Assembly (NCBI GenBank): GCA_947462335.1
Contig: OX381704.1
Span: forward strand, 45,202,942-45,266,941
Direction of reading: 5' to 3'
DNA length: 64,000 nucleotides
From: Harmothoe impar
Lineage: Eukaryota; Annelida; Polychaeta; Phyllodocida; Polynoidae
The notes under the pieces were generated by a model, which saw only the letters and a program-made list of their open reading frames with translations, did no database searches and was not told the DNA's origin. How positions within the stretch are numbered: the stretch's first letter is position 1; each line of letters opens with the position of its first letter. Shown here piece by piece: positions 10,961 to 23,287 of this stretch. The position numbers and the translations under genes are program-made.

Positions 10961-11424
10961 TATTATACCTAGAATATGATAGTCATACCGATTTAAAAGT
11001 GTAACACATCAAAATAACTCAAAAATCGCCAAAATCGGGCCGATTGCCGATTGTTTTGATTCATAATTCATCTCTTGGCCGCTAGGTGTCTCCTTCTTTT
11101 TACAGAGGATTTCTTTTTAAAATCCTTATTTCTTGTCCGATTTACAAGCTGTTAAGTTTTATGGGCATGGTGGCATATCCTCTCTACCGTTTTCCATCCT
11201 TAAACCACTCAAAACATGCTGAATAATGTGTAAAAATCGGGATTAAAATCGAGAATCGGCAAACGTTTTGACTTCTTTTGAGCTGCATTCTCATTGGCTA
11301 ACACGTGGTCACGTGACCTTCTCAATACGCCCACCCAGTGGGCGTATTGGCTCAATACGCCACTGGGGTGGGCGTATTGGTTTCAGTGGTTAAGAGATAG
11401 GACTATCATATGCTAGGTATAATA
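10961..11424. mobile_element. 464-bp MITE with TA-type ends
   Basis: The 24-bp ends are inverted copies with one mismatch: TATTATACCTAGAATATGAT at the left, and GACTATCATATGCTAGGTAT read on the plus strand at the right. A TA duplication with CCTAG termini fits a Tc1/mariner-like MITE. Inside are two adjacent 27-bp palindromes (11323-11349, 11353-11379), near reverse complements of each other, of the form CAATACGCC...GGCGTATTG, plus CACGTG motifs. Non-coding. Confidence 0.75.
11302..11317. promoter_or_regulatory. Double CACGTG motif (CLEAR-like)
   Basis: CACGTG is followed at once by the 10-bp palindrome GTCACGTGAC, the form bound by MITF/TFE and USF bHLH-zip factors, with an ATTGG (inverted CCAAT) just before. 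It is carried inside the MITE 10961-11424. Regulatory activity is speculative. Confidence 0.3.
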
Positions 11425-13068
11425 ATATAATGTATTACACTGGGCGTAGCTTGTGTTTGGTCTATTCTGCATCTATCTCTAGGATGTGATGCCAAAATCT
11501 CAGGAGATCGCGTGTATACTTAGCATGCATACAAAAACCTTTATGAGTAGTTCTGGACCTAGATAAAATACAGGAAACCACACAGAAATAATGTGGGTAA
11601 AACAGAGCAGTGCATGATTAAAAACCACATCCTGGGGTGCCACCGATTGCTATATATACTGTTACTACATGAATAGGCCCTTCCACTTCCGGAAATGGGC
11701 GGAACCGGAACGGGACTATATTGATGACCCTGGAAGGTCACATAGATGTGAATATCTAGTGAAAGATTATATTTCACAGGATCCTCCTGTTGCTCGGCCT
11801 ATTGAGAGCACGGTGGTGAAATATGGGTTTCTGTAGATATAAATCACTCAATGACGCCTCCATTCATTCCACCCTGTAGACCACCGTAGAGCATACAGAG
11901 CACCCATCCTGCCCCTGTCTGTAACGGTGCAGGGTGTCATCTTACGATATATATGTGAAAGTCCACAGGGGAATGCGGCAAATGTCTTAGTCATAGCCCA
12001 CAGTAAAGTGTGAGTTGAGTTGCCAAAATAAAAATTGCAATTGAAAACACACAATTGTATAATTATGTCCTTATATATATATACACGAAGTTATAGCCAA
12101 ATATGTAAGCTAACCTAATGCCCCTTTACTGATTTCTTTTTGTTCTTATAAGGGGACACTTGTCCAAGAAGTAGCACAATCATAAAACCGTTTAAAAAGA
12201 AATCAATGGCAAAATAATAAAGACATGTACATCTTGACTACAGTATGCACCCAGTTTAAGTTTTAAAAAAATGGCTTGGAGTTCTGATTAGACCAGGAGA
12301 AGACGACCACGGCTACCTCATTCATGAAGTTAAAATCCAGTTCTCCATTGATGTAACGAGGTCTCTGTAAATGCACTATATGGACCACATAGATTACAAG
12401 TATTTTGTACCTAAGCCGTATTTCTACTATACATGTATAATCCATATAATTATATGTGACCATTTCAACTTGACTGTAAAACAGAATTTACGAGCCCTAC
12501 TAATACCTTCCCTTCAAAATAGAACTCCACTATAAAATCTTTAGAACCCAAGGAAGCTGTCTATGTACGGCGTACAGGGGCAGGGGATAGATAAGTGTGT
12601 AATGCAGCCCTAAGTGTCTTCTCTCTCTTATTTATAGCTGTAGACGTTAAGAGATCACCTACACCCTGGTTGATGCTACACCCCTACCCCGGCACACATC
12701 TATAAACTGACAGGCATCACGTCAGTATGGGGCAGAATATAACTTTCCATGTTTGAGCCATTGGGGAAAGGAGCTGGCAACTGCCAGTGTAGAAACGTTA
12801 AGTCTATCGTAACCTGGAATAGAGAAGGGGCGGGTAGGCCTAGTATGTGAGAGGGTAAGGCCATAGTCACCATAACAGGCTAATAACAAGTAGAAATGTC
12901 CAAGTATAAATCTGCTGTATTGAAATGCATTAACGTGGATTGAGCAGTTTGAGATGTAAAAAAAACATATCCTCAAAACCAATTCTAACCATTTAATCCC
13001 TATAAATAAGCTTATTACGGTCCATGTCAAATTCAGAGGATCACTCCCTCTGCTCCTCATAACAAGTA
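11425..13068. other. Intronic spacer without gene
   Basis: Spacer between the MITE and element copy 2. It is AT-rich with a short TA run near 12071. I see no exon and no clear repeat. Confidence 0.6.
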
Positions 13069-14371
13069 TTAAAGACCATATCCGGAGGTTTTGAAGAAAA
13101 TAATGAAGTCAGAAAACGTAACTGCAATCATAGTTTTATAAATCATTCTTTAAATGACATTGCATGAATATACAAATAAAGTGGTATTTCAACAAAACTA
13201 GCAAACCTCTCAAAATATTGAATTGAAAGATGTGTGCTTTCCCCATTTCTCACAAGGGGGCATTACAGTGAATGGTAATGTACACTGATCCATGACACTG
13301 TTGCTAAGGAAAGTTATAGTAGTGCATGCGCAGGTAGCAGAGGGGGAGGTATAATAGGTCGAGTTACCGGGGTACATATACTTGATTGTTTCTATTTATA
13401 TGGGAGGTGTGGTGGGCAAACAGGCCACTAGACCATGACCACCAGGTAGGGTAACTCAAAATCAACCAGTTTAAATATGAATATAAATAGCCATACATGT
13501 TTCATGAGGTACAAATGGATACATACATTTAGAATATATGTTGTATAATAAAGGCTGTGTATCATAGTTAGTCAGGAACAATTAAAAATCGGTTTTAATC
13601 TAATGACCCTGGTGTGTGGCTATCATGGTGAGATTACCTAAGCACGTGTCACCTTTGTTTGCCCACACTGGGACGTAGCAGAACTATTAGGCACAGCGAC
13701 CAGGCCCTCCTCCCCAGTCACAGGTACAATTATATTCTGACCCTACCCTGGCCTGGGCCAGTAGTATTCCATTTGATTACCTCTTTCTTACCCTCCTCTC
13801 CCCCCCCCCCCCCCACACACACATAGAGTGGGCCGTACTGATCCTACCCCAGTTGCAGGTAGGTCCTAGAGACGGACTGACCACTGCAAGAGCCTAGGGG
13901 GGGGGGCACTCCCACAGCTTTGAATAGCATGTGTAAACACAATTTCAAGGGAAAGGGTACATCCTTGGGCCCTATAGGAAAAGAATTGAGAGGTATTTTC
14001 CATGAAATTAGTGCTAGTTTGCCGATTTACCTCTTGAAATAAGGGTACCAAATTTGAGGTGATGTTCACATATGCATCTATTTTCCATAGAAAGTATAGG
14101 GGGTGACCTCCCCAATGGGTTGGTTGTCACCCAATATGCAGTAGCATTGGGTATTGGGACTGTAGTTCATATGCTTCTCACTGGGGACAGCACAATCACT
14201 GATATTTCGGGCCTGAGAGTCACTGGAGAAGGCCCCAACTTAACCAAGTAATACATTAATAAAAATAGCTCTGCGGGAGTTTATTTTCAAATAAGAAGTC
14301 AGTTAATATACATAAGTACCTGTGTACAATAGCGAAATTGTCATTTAGAAACCCCTTGATGTGGTCTTTAA
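13069..14371 (-). mobile_element. TTAA-flanked 1.3-kb DNA element, copy 2 (inverted)
   Basis: Reverse-complement copy of 9305-10615 with the same AGACCAYATC termini and its own TTAA at each end (13069-13072, 14368-14371). Having TTAA on both sides of each copy argues for two separate insertions and not for one broken palindrome. The open frame on the minus strand at 13866-14069 is repeat sequence, not a gene. Confidence 0.8.
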
Positions 14372-16026
14372 TATTATCTGTGAGTTCAAGGTGTGATGAG
14401 TGTGAGGGCTCTGTATGTGGGTGGTGGTGTCAGTGAAGCTGCTGAGCTGCTGCTTTCTGTCTTACAGTTACAGACAACCTGCCAGCAACCAGCTTTAGTT
14501 CCCTCTAGCAGACGCCTCAAGTAAATTAACCACAGCCTTCAATAACATACAAGACAGTGCCTTTCTATTTGTTTCAGTAGTTTAGTTTATGGTAAGCCAT
14601 TACAAATAAATCTAGACTGCGAACATGTTAGAGCTTTCGACTCTTTCAGAAGGGCGTTGTCCAATCCATGATTACGCTGCGATTCTCTGGGCCTCTTTTA
14701 CTACAGGTAACAACCATTTTAGCATATTTATTTAGGCAACCAATATTAGATCCAAGCCCAAAGTCTAGAACTACAGTCAGTGATTGATATGAGCAGATCC
14801 ACCCATCAGCATATAGACATACCACATCCCTGCCTTTGTCAGCATCTAGAATCCCCTGATAATAGAATCTGACAGCGCTAACCTTAAAAAAGTCCGCTAC
14901 CCGTGCTAATATCAACAAGGTACCAACTATCGGGTGGTATGTAAACTACATGGGAACTTCAGTTATGTCTAATAGATTCCATGATATGGTACTTGTGATA
15001 TTTCAGGAACACTTTATCCATATCACATTCTTCACCTCTGAGGTCACATATAGATCCCCAATACATGCTTGTGTGTGCAACTCTTGGTTCTTCAGATGAA
15101 GATATCTTTATCAGAATGAAAGAAGTCCAGAAGATGAAGTCACTAATATAACTCTTCTATATACATGTAGATTCTGAAAACCCGATACGCAGGATTTATG
15201 GGGTAGTACTCTCTTAAGAATTGGCCATTGACTTGAGTGATTTACCTATCTAAGGTTGCTGCACTACAGGTTAAGGGGTAGAGGGTTGCTGACAAAGGCT
15301 CCAGTGATATACTAGGCAGGTTAATCGCTCTGCTGATCGTTTCCCTACTTCAATTGTACAAGCTGAGCCACTGGAAAACTATGTTTGTCTTGATTATGTT
15401 TATCATATATGTAGGTAGGATTAGAACTTAATGGGTTCCGTGGTACCAGTGCACTGACAACGAGATCTACTCATTTCAAGTTGACGATAGATCTATAATA
15501 TAGTCAGGCGATAGTGACATTACTCTGTCTGACTTTTTCCTTAGTTGACAAAGTGCCAAATTTGTCTGATATTCATTTTGAGAAATCAAAGGGGTAAGGG
15601 AATCTGCGAGCATGATGTGTGATATCCATTCACAGGCATCTTTCAATTACAAAAAGACAGAAGGAAGAAGACATTACAAATACCTTTACAACGGCCTGGA
15701 TGGTCGATATCAACATAATTCAATTATTACACTATGATTACACTCAGAACCCTAATCCCACTACGGTGGAAGATTGCGTAGTATACTCCCATGTATTAAC
15801 ATGGATCAATAATGTACCCACAGCTGCTGGTATTATGTATACTGGTGTAGGGATATCATAAATATATCATCAGGATATGCCTAATGATTTCTAGGACTAT
15901 GGTCAGCAGCTGTCCAGTAGCCTGGAGTGGGGAGGTAGCCTTGATGAGGGATTAGCAAGCAGCACTTCATCCATGCTGGTCCGTGCTTAACCCACTCATC
16001 CAACTGCCATTATACCTGCCATATGT
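14372..16026. other. Intronic spacer without gene
   Basis: No recognisable feature. A 90-codon minus-strand frame (14646-14918) has no homology I can name and no start or splice context that would support it. Confidence 0.55.
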
Positions 16027-16030
16027 ACTT

Positions 16031-18135
16031 GGGTGGGGGTCCAGAAAATGTCCATTTCACAAATTGAGCTATTTCTTAAAAATAATCATTTTAAATGAAG
16101 AGAATGTATTGGGATAACTACATAATTGCAAAAATCCCAATGAGTACTAATAGAAAAAATATGCATATTAATTATAATTTCATGATTTTTTCAGATTTTA
16201 GCTACTTTTCAGGGAAAAAATGACTAAAAATCGATGTCCCCCGGAAAAAATCTGATTTTAACGGAAATTTTCTCCCAATGATATTAGATTTACACTTTTT
16301 GCTTCATATGTGTTGCATACAAATGATACTTCTTCATAACACCATTTATTTCAATATTTAAAAATTATTATTTTTTAAATGTTTGTTTAAATTACAAAAA
16401 TAGCAATTATTCTCATAATCTCATATATCTTTTTAAACACTTGAATTATTTGGAAAAATATTACACTAGATGGATGTTTTGTGCCATTAGGCATATCCTG
16501 GACACCTATACTCTTGGGCAGAATGATAAAAATTAAGACAATTGATCATTTTCTTGGTGAAATTAGAGCCCAAAGAAGGAATTAAAAGTGACCTGTTTAA
16601 GCCAAATTTCTTGAAAATGAAATTAATTATACAAATACTGCATAAAATTACATATTACCTGCATTGGATAAGCGTATGTGTGAGCTCTACACTCCCATGT
16701 CGATAGATTTTTTCTATTTTACATTTAACAAGCAAAAACAATTGTTTTCACTGGATGTTACGTTCACCAGATTGATGTTACGTTCACTAGATTTATTTAA
16801 ACATTTTGAATAATATCAGCCTAAATGTCCTCTAAGGAGGAAGGGAAATATCCATGTGGTGCCTACATAGTACATGCACCATATACAATAAGAATCTTAA
16901 CTAGGTGCAATGTCTTTGTCTTTGTAAATTAAGATATCAATTTATGTTACGTTCACTAGAATTATGTTACGTTCACTAGAATTATGTTACGTTCACTAGA
17001 ATTATGTTTGGTTCCACGGAGACAGTAAATTGTCACGAAAATATGTCCTTTTTTGTTAATTTCTTTTGATAGGCCGCATGTATGTCTGTTTGACAAACCT
17101 ATCAGCAAGGATGTATGTGGATGAATGCATGATTTATGTAATATTAAGAACTATCAAAACAACATGTCCTTTATTTTATGAAATGTTACGTTCACCAGAT
17201 ATATGAAAAAGTCAGAAATATGCATAAATAATTGAAATATAGCCGTAACACAAATTGTCCAAGTATATCTGAGCATTACAGATGACACTGACCTGTTTTC
17301 ATCATTTTATCATAAACATATTTCATTCTAGAAACTATTCAATTTTTGTGTTACGTTCACCAGATGTTACGTTCACCAGATATATTGAAAACGACAGAAT
17401 TTTGGTCTAATTGTCTTATTTTTTATTATATTAAATATCTGGGACATGCTGTGACTTTTTTGGCATAGGTATTATACCACAACCAACCGAAAACAATGCT
17501 ATTATTGACTAATATTTCATTATAATTCCTCTATTTTTTTGCTATGTTACGTTCACTAGATCCCACTGAACACCTATGAATAGTAAAATAAACACAATAG
17601 AATGGCAGAAAATACAAAATATCTTAAGATATGTTAGAGCACTTTGTATACTTTCATCTGGGTTTCACAGCTAGTTTAATACTCTTCCATGTTAGTACTT
17701 TTCCCTATTTAAAAAGATTATAGGTTCGATTTAGACAGAAACCAACTGGCCCTCAATTGACTCTAGCTATTAAACTATCACAATGGGGAATTAAAAATAG
17801 AGAAAAAGTGTACAGCACCCTGTTACATGGTAGGAAATGACTCATTTTTTCCCTAATTCAGTGAATCAAGTTCATAACTAAAATATTTCATCATATTTTT
17901 TCACTATTCTCATGTTTATGATAATATCTGGTGAACGTAACACAATTTTGTTTCATTAGTAATTGTATTTTTCAAACTTACATAGAAAAAAAAGTAAGAA
18001 TCCTAGTATCACAAAATTTGGGAATGTGATGGTTCATTGCCTCCTTTATATATAGACAAATCAGCTACAACATTTGGGAAATTCAGAAATATTATTATTT
18101 TTCACTGGAAATGGACATTTTCTGGACCCCCACCC
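16031..18135. mobile_element. 2.1-kb non-autonomous element with 28-bp TIRs and motif array
   Basis: The termini are perfect 28-bp inverted repeats starting GGGTGGGGGTCCAGAAAATG, flanked by direct ACTT duplications (16027-16030, 18136-18139). The inside is very AT-rich and non-coding. It carries ten copies of a 17-bp motif, ATGTTACGTTCACYAGA: nine forward (from 16755 to 17561) and one inverted near the right end (17926-17943). Repeated internal motifs of this kind often bind a transposase. Superfamily unknown. Confidence 0.85.
16944..17000 (+). repeat. Three tandem 20-bp motif repeats
   Basis: Three exact copies of ATGTTACGTTCACTAGAATT with period 20, followed by a decayed fourth (ATGTTTGGTTCC). 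This is the densest part of the motif array in element 16031-18135. Confidence 0.9.
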
Positions 18136-18139
18136 ACTT

Positions 18140-21100
18140 ATATGTATATACATATACTAGTAAGCCACAGGGTGCTGGTAGTTCTGGGCAGTGTTAGTAT
18201 AGCTTAGACAGGTTTATAGGATAGCATTTTCCCTCTACCCCTAACTTAGACTAGCTGCAGTTCTTGGGGTGCCTTAATTCTTCCCTCTACCCCTGCCTTA
18301 GACTTGCTGTAGTCCTTGGTATACAATGTGAATCCTGTTACCGTATGTATCCAGCTTGTTGGAAGTGATGCATTTCCAGTAAGTATCCTGCTTCTATTTG
18401 CAATGCTCACTGTTGACTGGTGTTAGGGCTAACAGAATCTATTAATTTTGATGACTTGATGTGAATTCCCATCAATGGTAACTCGTTTGCTTTCCTATTT
18501 TAGACATTCCGGTAGTTTAGAAGATAAAATATATAACGTGAAATGACATGAGAAGCCATCATTTACCCCTACCAGTATCAAGCCATGTGTTCCACAGCAT
18601 TACTTCTGCATGGGGGTCTGCATCATTGACCCAAACACCAATTACAATGTGTAATGACTAAACAGCTGATGACTTGATGAATACTAATGGGTGCTGTAGT
18701 AAGTTATTGTCTATAACAGTTTTACCATGAGGGCTGTATAATAGCATACAATATATGTGGGTCCATTAAATGCAATGAGGAGAGTGGTGAACCATTAATA
18801 TTCTGAGAATTGAGACCGTAAATTAACATGTATTTACAAAATTACCAATGTTTTTAATCTCCTGTTTATAGCATTACTTGTAATTCTAATTTGTGGAACA
18901 CCTTTTGACAGATCATTGCCAATCTAATTTTTCAATGAGGAGTTACCTATATAATTGATATAAACTTATTTGTGGACCAATTTCATCCATTCCCACTCCC
19001 TATATGGTTCAGTAGGACTATAGGGAAATGGTTCACTATGACTATAGGGAGATGTTGCTGCACCAATATAGCACAACCCCTGCCCTGTTTAGACAGAGTC
19101 TGGGTTTGCCGCCACTTTTTGAAGTTGTCCTGGCTGTGAGCCAGGGGTGTACGTAAGGACTGTACGAGCATCCTCCTCCCTTCACGCCTCACCTCACCCC
19201 CCCCCCCCCCCCCGCACACACACCTACAGGCTGAGTACCAATATGGGTCAGTGGGTGAATGTTGTACATCCTTGCCGCCAACATACCCCCCCCCCCCCAA
19301 CGCCGAGACTGAACAGGATCCATGCACCTCAACCGTTAGGAGAATATATGTATAGTAACTTCATAGTCAGACATAGACAGGGTCCGATCAAATATTTTTA
19401 CTGTCATCTTTTTCAATATTTCCACCATGCTGTTTCAGTACTGCTTACTAACTGATATCCTACTGATTTACAGCTGTTCCGACAACTGCTGCACTGCTCT
19501 GCAAATTTTGACAGCAGATATTGAGTTGACTGTGAAGTCTAATACATGTATATATAGCATAATTTCTCCTACTGGTTTGATGCTGAAACACTAATACGAC
19601 TGCACTGTTTCCACACTGTTTTAGGACTGTTGTACGGCATTCTGGTCGCGGTCTGCCCCCTGTTGCAGGTTATTATACTTCAGAATTGCTATCCACATAC
19701 TGTAGGCGGACTTGTATCATGTGTACAGCATCATCACATTGCATGTCCCCTACCTCTTTAGCAGCGGTAGGTCTAAGTCAATTACAGCTTACTGCTTTGT
19801 TTTAAACCGTCACCACCACAGGTAATCCCCATTTCAATGATTAACCACATGTAACTTATAATTACTATATATTATATGGAAACAAACAAACCAGAGAGGT
19901 ACTTTTCAGAAGTCAAATTATCATTATTGCCAAGTTTGCAGTTTCCATGGGAAAACCCTTCACCATGTTTAGCCCTCCAGGGTGGCCTCCGGTAATGGCT
20001 ACCCCAAGCTGGCCCACCTCATCATTTACCGACGAGTGATCGCTGGTATTAACAGTTTCTGGGAAGCGTGTCGGAAATACTTTCTGCAATACCTAATGAT
20101 TGGGCGTGTATGAATAATAGTTGAGATGGGTGACAACATGGTTGTTCAGATAGGAGAGCTCACTCTATATGTATGCAGACTGTAGGTCTTTAATGGATGA
20201 GAATATACAGTGCTTTTGTACATCCAAAACGATGCGTTTAGGGTCAGAACATCTGAAGCAGGTAGGCGAGAAAGAAAAGACTGACAATAATTTCTCAAAA
20301 GTATGAACGACCCGTTTCAAAATTATGAACGACTCTTTTTAATGCAACGAACTCCCTATTTCAAAATTGCCCAACAAAAAATTGAGATCAGCAAGCTAGC
20401 TAGGTGACCTGAAACATACTTTTTTGAGAGGGGGGAAGGCCCTTGGGTGGCAGTGAGAGAGGGGGTATGTTAATTTGTGTACTCCATGTAGCAGTGTCCG
20501 TGTTTGTCTGTGGCCCCCACCCAGACACCATCATCATGCTGCTTTATACATGAATATTTCATGAGGACCCCTATGGGGGGCAAACAGTGGGCGGCCTCCC
20601 CGACCTCAACACACGCATAATGTCCCCAAACACCAACTTTTATATGTACAATGGTGCTCATATGTACATCCATGATTGGTTTATACGTCCTCTCAATATA
20701 CGACCTAACTACTCAGTACGCATTGAATACATTATGCATAGTCTGTTCCTAACATTATCAAACGGAGAAAATATTTAAAAAAAACTAATTTTCTCTTTGC
20801 TTCCATTTCTCTAGCTCTTTTCTTTCCTCTCGTTTTATCGATTTGTGTTTCTTGCTATGAATCCCAGTCCACAGTAACCATGGTTTGGTGCCCCTTGCTA
20901 CCCAGAGTGCCTCCTAGTGTCCCGTCGCCATGGTAACGTGTAAACACCCCCTGCGGGTTGTTATGGTACCTGTAGTGCGTGTGTTACGTCCGTACACCCC
21001 ACACCCGTCCAAACAACACCTGAAGGTAACTTGGCACTACCTGTTGTACCCTAATCCTGGATCCTGACCCTGGATCCACGCACACATGTAACAGTTAGGG

Positions 21101-21194
21101 TTATTCATTGTATTATTTTAGCATTACAAAATTATAATATGCCACGAAATACTGCATAAGAAAAAGCCCGCATGCATATATATGTGGATCAACA
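18140..21194. other. Intronic spacer with poly-C tracts
   Basis: Holds C17 followed by (CA)n at 19197-19222 and C13 at 19286-19298. A GC-richer patch at 20880-21070 has an X-box-like GTCGCCATGGTAAC (20924-20937). No exon recognised. Confidence 0.55.
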
Positions 21195-21784
21195 AGGGAA
21201 AAGGGACCTCCGGGGGGGATTTTTAGTACCAACTTTGGCCACCAGGGGGCTCCATATAGCCAAAAAGGACCAAGATATAGCAAAAACCTGTCTATACTAC
21301 TTTTTTATGTAGAATATGATAGGCCACGTTAGAAGATTCCATTTTTGGTGAAAACATTCCATATTTGGAATGGAAAAGAACGTTTTTTGGCCTAAATTGG
21401 TGTTTTTGCACACATGGGTTGCCATGGAAACATGATTTTCATTCTAAATCGAAATTTTTAAAAAATTGGATGAAAGAAGGCCCCAAAACAATTTCTATGC
21501 TGGAAACAGAATGTAAATACCATTTTTAGATCAAAAGTTGTGACCAATTGTTTGAAAAAGTTTGGATATTTGGTAATTAGCATAATTATGCTAATTAGAT
21601 AGGAATATCTCTAAAACAAAGTAAGATAGAGCTTATTGGCATTTAAGATTGGACAGTGCCCACCCATATTCAGAGAGCCAGTACTCAAAAACTAGAAGTG
21701 CTACCTGCTTATAAAAGATATCACTGGAAAGCTGATGACATCAATTTTATTATTGAGTTTTTACCTTGGAGGACCCTTTTCCCT
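21195..21784. mobile_element. 590-bp MITE
   Basis: The ends are inverted copies of AGGGAAAAGGGACCTCC with one mismatch (left AGGGAAAAGGGACCTCC, right complement AGGGAAAAGGGTCCTCC). AT-rich inside, non-coding. Target duplication not evident. Confidence 0.6.
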
Positions 21785-22904
21785 CGACTGTCCACATATG
21801 TGTATATTGGTGTAAGTGTTGTATATATTTATAATCTAGTTTACATACAATTGGGCATATAGAAATGCTTTTTTCTTATGGTCAAATTTGAAACATGGGC
21901 ATATGACCAACCAGATAGTCGATCAAATATGGACATAGTCTTAGGCCATTTCTTACAGTGAATGATAACTTTTCTCCATTCTACAGCCATACTCAATAGC
22001 AATTTGGTACTTGGTACAGTAGCTTAGGTTTTTCTATTGGGAAGAGACAGGTATGACAATGCTAGACAGTCAGTCTGGCCCGAAATGTGCATACATGTTA
22101 CCTGTAAAGAACACCCCTCCCCCCCCCTCATCTCCAGTCAATATCATGAGGTAAATGGGGGATTTCCCACTCTCAAAATACCTTGTCAGGTATGTGGTGT
22201 TATTTGGACGGAAACAAACTGGGAAACACTTCATAGTGGAGTCTCCTCCGAAACATCGATCCACAATCCTCTATTCATGTAAGACTCTCATCTCAATAGA
22301 GCTGGGAAAGATAATAATAAAATCATGTCTCTGCTAATGTCCCTTAGAATATACTTTTGGAGGCCGTGTACTGTTAAGGCCTACCAATAATGTTACATTG
22401 AGAGTGATGTTGAGTCAGGCCGTGTATCCATGTTTACCTGTATGCAGCCCGACCTCGTCCAGTCAATACCCCCTGGAGGATGGCATGTTTACCAGGTACT
22501 GTGTACCTCTCCACACCTGCCACATCCAGGGTTTATAGACTTTAACTTCATTCTAAATGTACTAAGGCAATAAAATAAAACTGTTTTATGCAAGGGAGTG
22601 ACCATTACTTGACAGCTTTTAGGGAGGGTACCAGGGGTTTTGGGGATGGGAACAATGGTTAGTCCAAATAGTTGTGTGTATCCTATGCCTTTGATTACAA
22701 TCATTGACAATGTTTGAAAAGTCTGCTAGACAATTGTAAAAGTTCCTAATAACGGGAGTAAACTATAAAAGGGCCTTGGATGTCTCAAAGGTCTTTATAT
22801 TCTGAGTTGTAGAGTTGCTCCAGTCCTTGATATCGAGATCTGTCTATCTCCCAGTCTGCCCCCTGCCCGCTTCTTGGAGCAGAGCCAGAGACAACCGCCA
22901 GTCT

Positions 22905-23035
22905 ACCTGAGCTACTCCGAGCAGCTGCTGGAAGGGAGAAGTAGGTCAAGTAGGGATGAGCAGCTGCTGATCCACTTCAGGCAGGTGTAGGAGACTGTGA
23001 GCAGCTGCTGAGCAGATGTCGGGCCTGCAGATGGA
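22905..23035. promoter_or_regulatory. E-box cluster
   Basis: Six CANNTG sites in about 112 bp: CAGCTG at 22922, 22961 and 23002, CAGGTG at 22982, CAGATG at 23013 and 23028. Three lie in a repeated GAGCAGCTGCTG-like word. The local GC content is higher than its surroundings. A bHLH-responsive intronic enhancer is possible; low-complexity repetition is the alternative. Confidence 0.25.
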
Positions 23036-23180
23036 CGAGCTACTCACTCTAAAGTACATCTCTGGGGAGCTCGGAGAAACAGAAGTGTTGAAAGACATTG
23101 CTATCAGTATTGGCACTATATGAGCACTTATAGGTTGGATTTCATAGACAGTGGCTGTTTCACACTGTTGTTTTAATCAA

Positions 23181-23287
23181 TTAAGGGCAGCATAGTGCCC
23201 AAATGCACTATGGTTACTTGCCAGTGCTGCATTGGAGCATCCTAACAATATTGAACATGGAGCCTAGAGGCATGATAACATTCTTAA
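23181..23287. repeat. GCAT-rich TTAA-bounded repeat, copy A
   Basis: TTAAGGGCAGCATAGTG at the left and ATGATAACATTCTTAA at the right, with CTGCATTGGAGCATC inside. Member of the dispersed family also seen near 30265, 32541, 39010, 44395, 47868, 49124, 53181 and 61848. Confidence 0.5.

Noticed and set aside
13866..14069. 67-codon frame
   Set aside because: Lies wholly inside a TTAA element copy, with the same DNA inverted at 9305-10615.
14646..14918. 90-codon minus-strand frame considered as a missing CH1 exon or retroelement fragment
   Set aside because: Lacks the CH1 signature (no W..N..L, DL.DG or LLE.LS) and shows no retroelement motif.
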